DNA from: Flectonema sp. DT1601
Taxonomy: Eukaryota > Euglenozoa > Diplonemea > Diplonemida > Diplonemidae
Assembly: GCA_964019425.1 (NCBI GenBank)
Contig: OZ025789.1
Span: 248,001-312,000, forward strand
Direction: 5' to 3'
DNA length: 64,000 bases
In this document: positions 62,453 through 64,000 of the stretch, one piece after another
How the letters are laid out: the number at the start of each line of letters is the position of its first letter
How positions within the stretch are numbered: the stretch's first letter is position 1
The notes under the pieces: generated by a model
Databases searched by the model: none
The model's input: only the letters and a program-made list of their open reading frames with translations
What the model was told of the DNA's origin: nothing
Made by a program: the position numbers and the translations under genes

Positions 62453-63835
62453 TTTTTTATTTATTTTTTACTATTTAACTTAGCAGTGTAATGAAAAATA
62501 CGAAAATCGGAGGGTTCAAAGCAACCTTTGACTGTCGGCCTGAAGACAGACTAAGGTCATCATTTTTGTTGAGCAACATAACTGTGAAAAATTAAATAAA
62601 ATAAAATGAAAATGAAATAACAAAACATTCCCTTTTTTTTCAGTTTAATTTAATGTATTAGAAGGGTTTCCTTAACTCACAAGAACCCACAACAACAGAA
62701 ATAATGAACCGGAAGGGAAAAAAAAAAATAGAGAGAAAAAAAAAGAGATGATTAATTTAGATTAACCCGACTGGAAGATCTACACAACGATTTCCTAAGA
62801 AATATCACAAAAAAAAAAAAAAGAATTTAAAAAAAGAAAAATGGAGAGATTAAGTGATATGGTTTCTGGTTAAAAAATTATTAAAAAAAAAAAAAAAAAA
62901 AAAAGTTCGCAACATACATACCCCTTTACCCAACCCCCTTCGGTGAAGAATGTGAGAAGCGGCCTGTATGTCTTTATAGAAGAAACCTTAGCGAGTCCAG
63001 AACTGATGACTACTGGGTCCGGGAAATCCGCACCAACAGAGGTTTAAAAAAAAACGGTGATAAAACATTTCCCCATGAATCATCTGATGTATTTTTTTTT
63101 CCCCTAAAGTCAAGTAAGTGAGAATCCTTGTTGAAACCCACGGGGGGGTTAACTGTTCGAGTTTGTACGTAAAATACAAATGTTTTGTATCATAAACAAC
63201 ATAACGATAATTTAACATTAGTTCTGAGATACAGTGACTAAAGGTAATGTTGAAACCCACGGGGGGGGTGAAACGTTGTAAAAAAAACAGTAACAACTTT
63301 AAGTATTAAAAAATAAAAATGATATTAAAAGTACTTGACTGAAAAAAAAAACGTTTGTACCGTTAATCAAAGAAAGAATTACGTTTAGAAAAAAGAAAAC
63401 ATAAAAAGAGAAAACTATATTTTTTTTGTATTACTGACCAGAAGACGTTGTCGAATCTGGTAATTCGGGGACAACATACTTAACTGTAGCCAACGAACAC
63501 CAGGTGTCAATGTAGAAACAGTAATTACCAAAGTAATTGACAAATTGACAGAATGAATTAAACTTCACTTTTAGAATAGCAACCAAAAGTAAAGATTTAA
63601 TCGGGCTAAGAAACTTTTAAAAAAATCCTTTTACTTCGGACCAATTCCCCTTACCCAGCTGAAGAAAGCAAGGGGAGAGACTGCAGGGTCAGGCCAGTCC
63701 TACTCATCGCGTTTGACCTTCTAAAAGAGAGAGACATACATGGTTGCATCCCTCTATATAAAATATCAGTGAACGAGAGATACCAACAATGAGTGAAAGG
63801 TCAAAAAGTTAGTATCGTGGATTTTCACAAATAAA

Positions 63836-63877
<42 letters not shown>

Positions 63878-64000
63878 AAAAAGAATCGGCAAACTTCACT
63901 TTTTTACTTAACTCACACACTAGCTTTTGTGCGCAGCCCGGTACAAAATCCTAATAAAGGAATAGGTTAGTTACGCTGCCGCAATTCTCTTTCTACCAAA
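62453..64000. other. Right-end intergenic region with repeat relics
   Basis: No gene is supported. It holds relics similar to 28.6-28.77 kb (62,925-63,045 and 63,627-63,740), to 54.2 kb (63,130-63,260) and to 48.9 kb (63,270-63,450). A 38-A run at 63,837-63,874 leads into an inverted copy of dispersed repeat A running to the window edge. Confidence 0.55.
63875..64000 (-). repeat. Dispersed repeat A, inverted copy at the window edge
   Basis: Read on the minus strand it matches 49,300-49,456, including GGTAGAAAGAGAATTG, GGCAGCGTAACTA, CCTATTCCTTTATTAGGATT and GTGAAGTTTGCCGATTCTTT. The poly-A run at 63,837-63,874 corresponds to the T run that ends the 49-kb copy. Confidence 0.65.

Noticed and set aside
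1-64000. Transposase, reverse transcriptase, viral or toxin genes
   Set aside because: None of their motifs were seen; only short non-coding repeat relics are present.

Overview
This window is nuclear DNA of a eukaryotic protist. It has short GT-AG introns, eukaryote-only genes (a BIG/Sec7 ARF-GEF, ribosomal protein uL15/L27a, YOS1, ataxin-10, an M1 aminopeptidase, farnesyl diphosphate synthase) and AT-rich spacers full of A or T runs of 15-38 bases. Every protein gene I can support lies on the minus strand, over the whole 64 kb. Almost every start codon has a 3' splice-site-like AG about 9-45 bases upstream. Long one-strand gene arrays with an acceptor before each ATG suggest polycistronic transcription with spliced-leader trans-splicing, as in Euglenozoa and a few other protists. 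No leader or RNA gene is visible, so the lineage stays open.

Layout, left to right (transcription runs right to left). 0-7 kb: two related secreted or membrane Cys-rich proteins, an HLH protein with a membrane anchor (SREBP-like layout), and a mitochondrial aspartate aminotransferase in four exons. 8-15 kb: a ubiquitin-like/LRR protein, two unrecognised genes (one multi-exon), a membrane protein, YOS1 in two exons, and a WBP4-like zinc-finger splicing protein. 15-22 kb: a 6.6-kb array of 118-122-bp repeats inside one intron of a small gene. 23-30 kb: an S/P-repeat protein with a possible augmin-8-like tail, a basic unknown protein, and relic-rich spacers. 31-43 kb: FPP synthase, Thr-rich surface-protein exons without a first exon, a long coiled-coil protein, a polytopic membrane protein with a degenerate lipase domain, and a poly-Q protein. 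43-48 kb: a 25.4-copy array of an exact 176-bp repeat fills 97.5% of an intron of a small coiled-coil protein. 48-54 kb: three almost identical intronless L27a genes around an M1 aminopeptidase. 56-62 kb: BIG/Sec7 and ataxin-10. The right end holds relics of dispersed repeats.

The genes are mostly housekeeping and do not form one pathway. Points worth follow-up: two giant minisatellites each confined to an intron, the one-strand arrangement with uniform acceptors, L27a copies whose identity stops at the CDS edges, an SREBP-like HLH/TM protein in the same window as FPP synthase, a lipase domain without visible Ser and His, and a ubiquitin-LRR fusion. Exons were joined by eye using GT-AG, frame continuity and family alignment; no transcript data were available.
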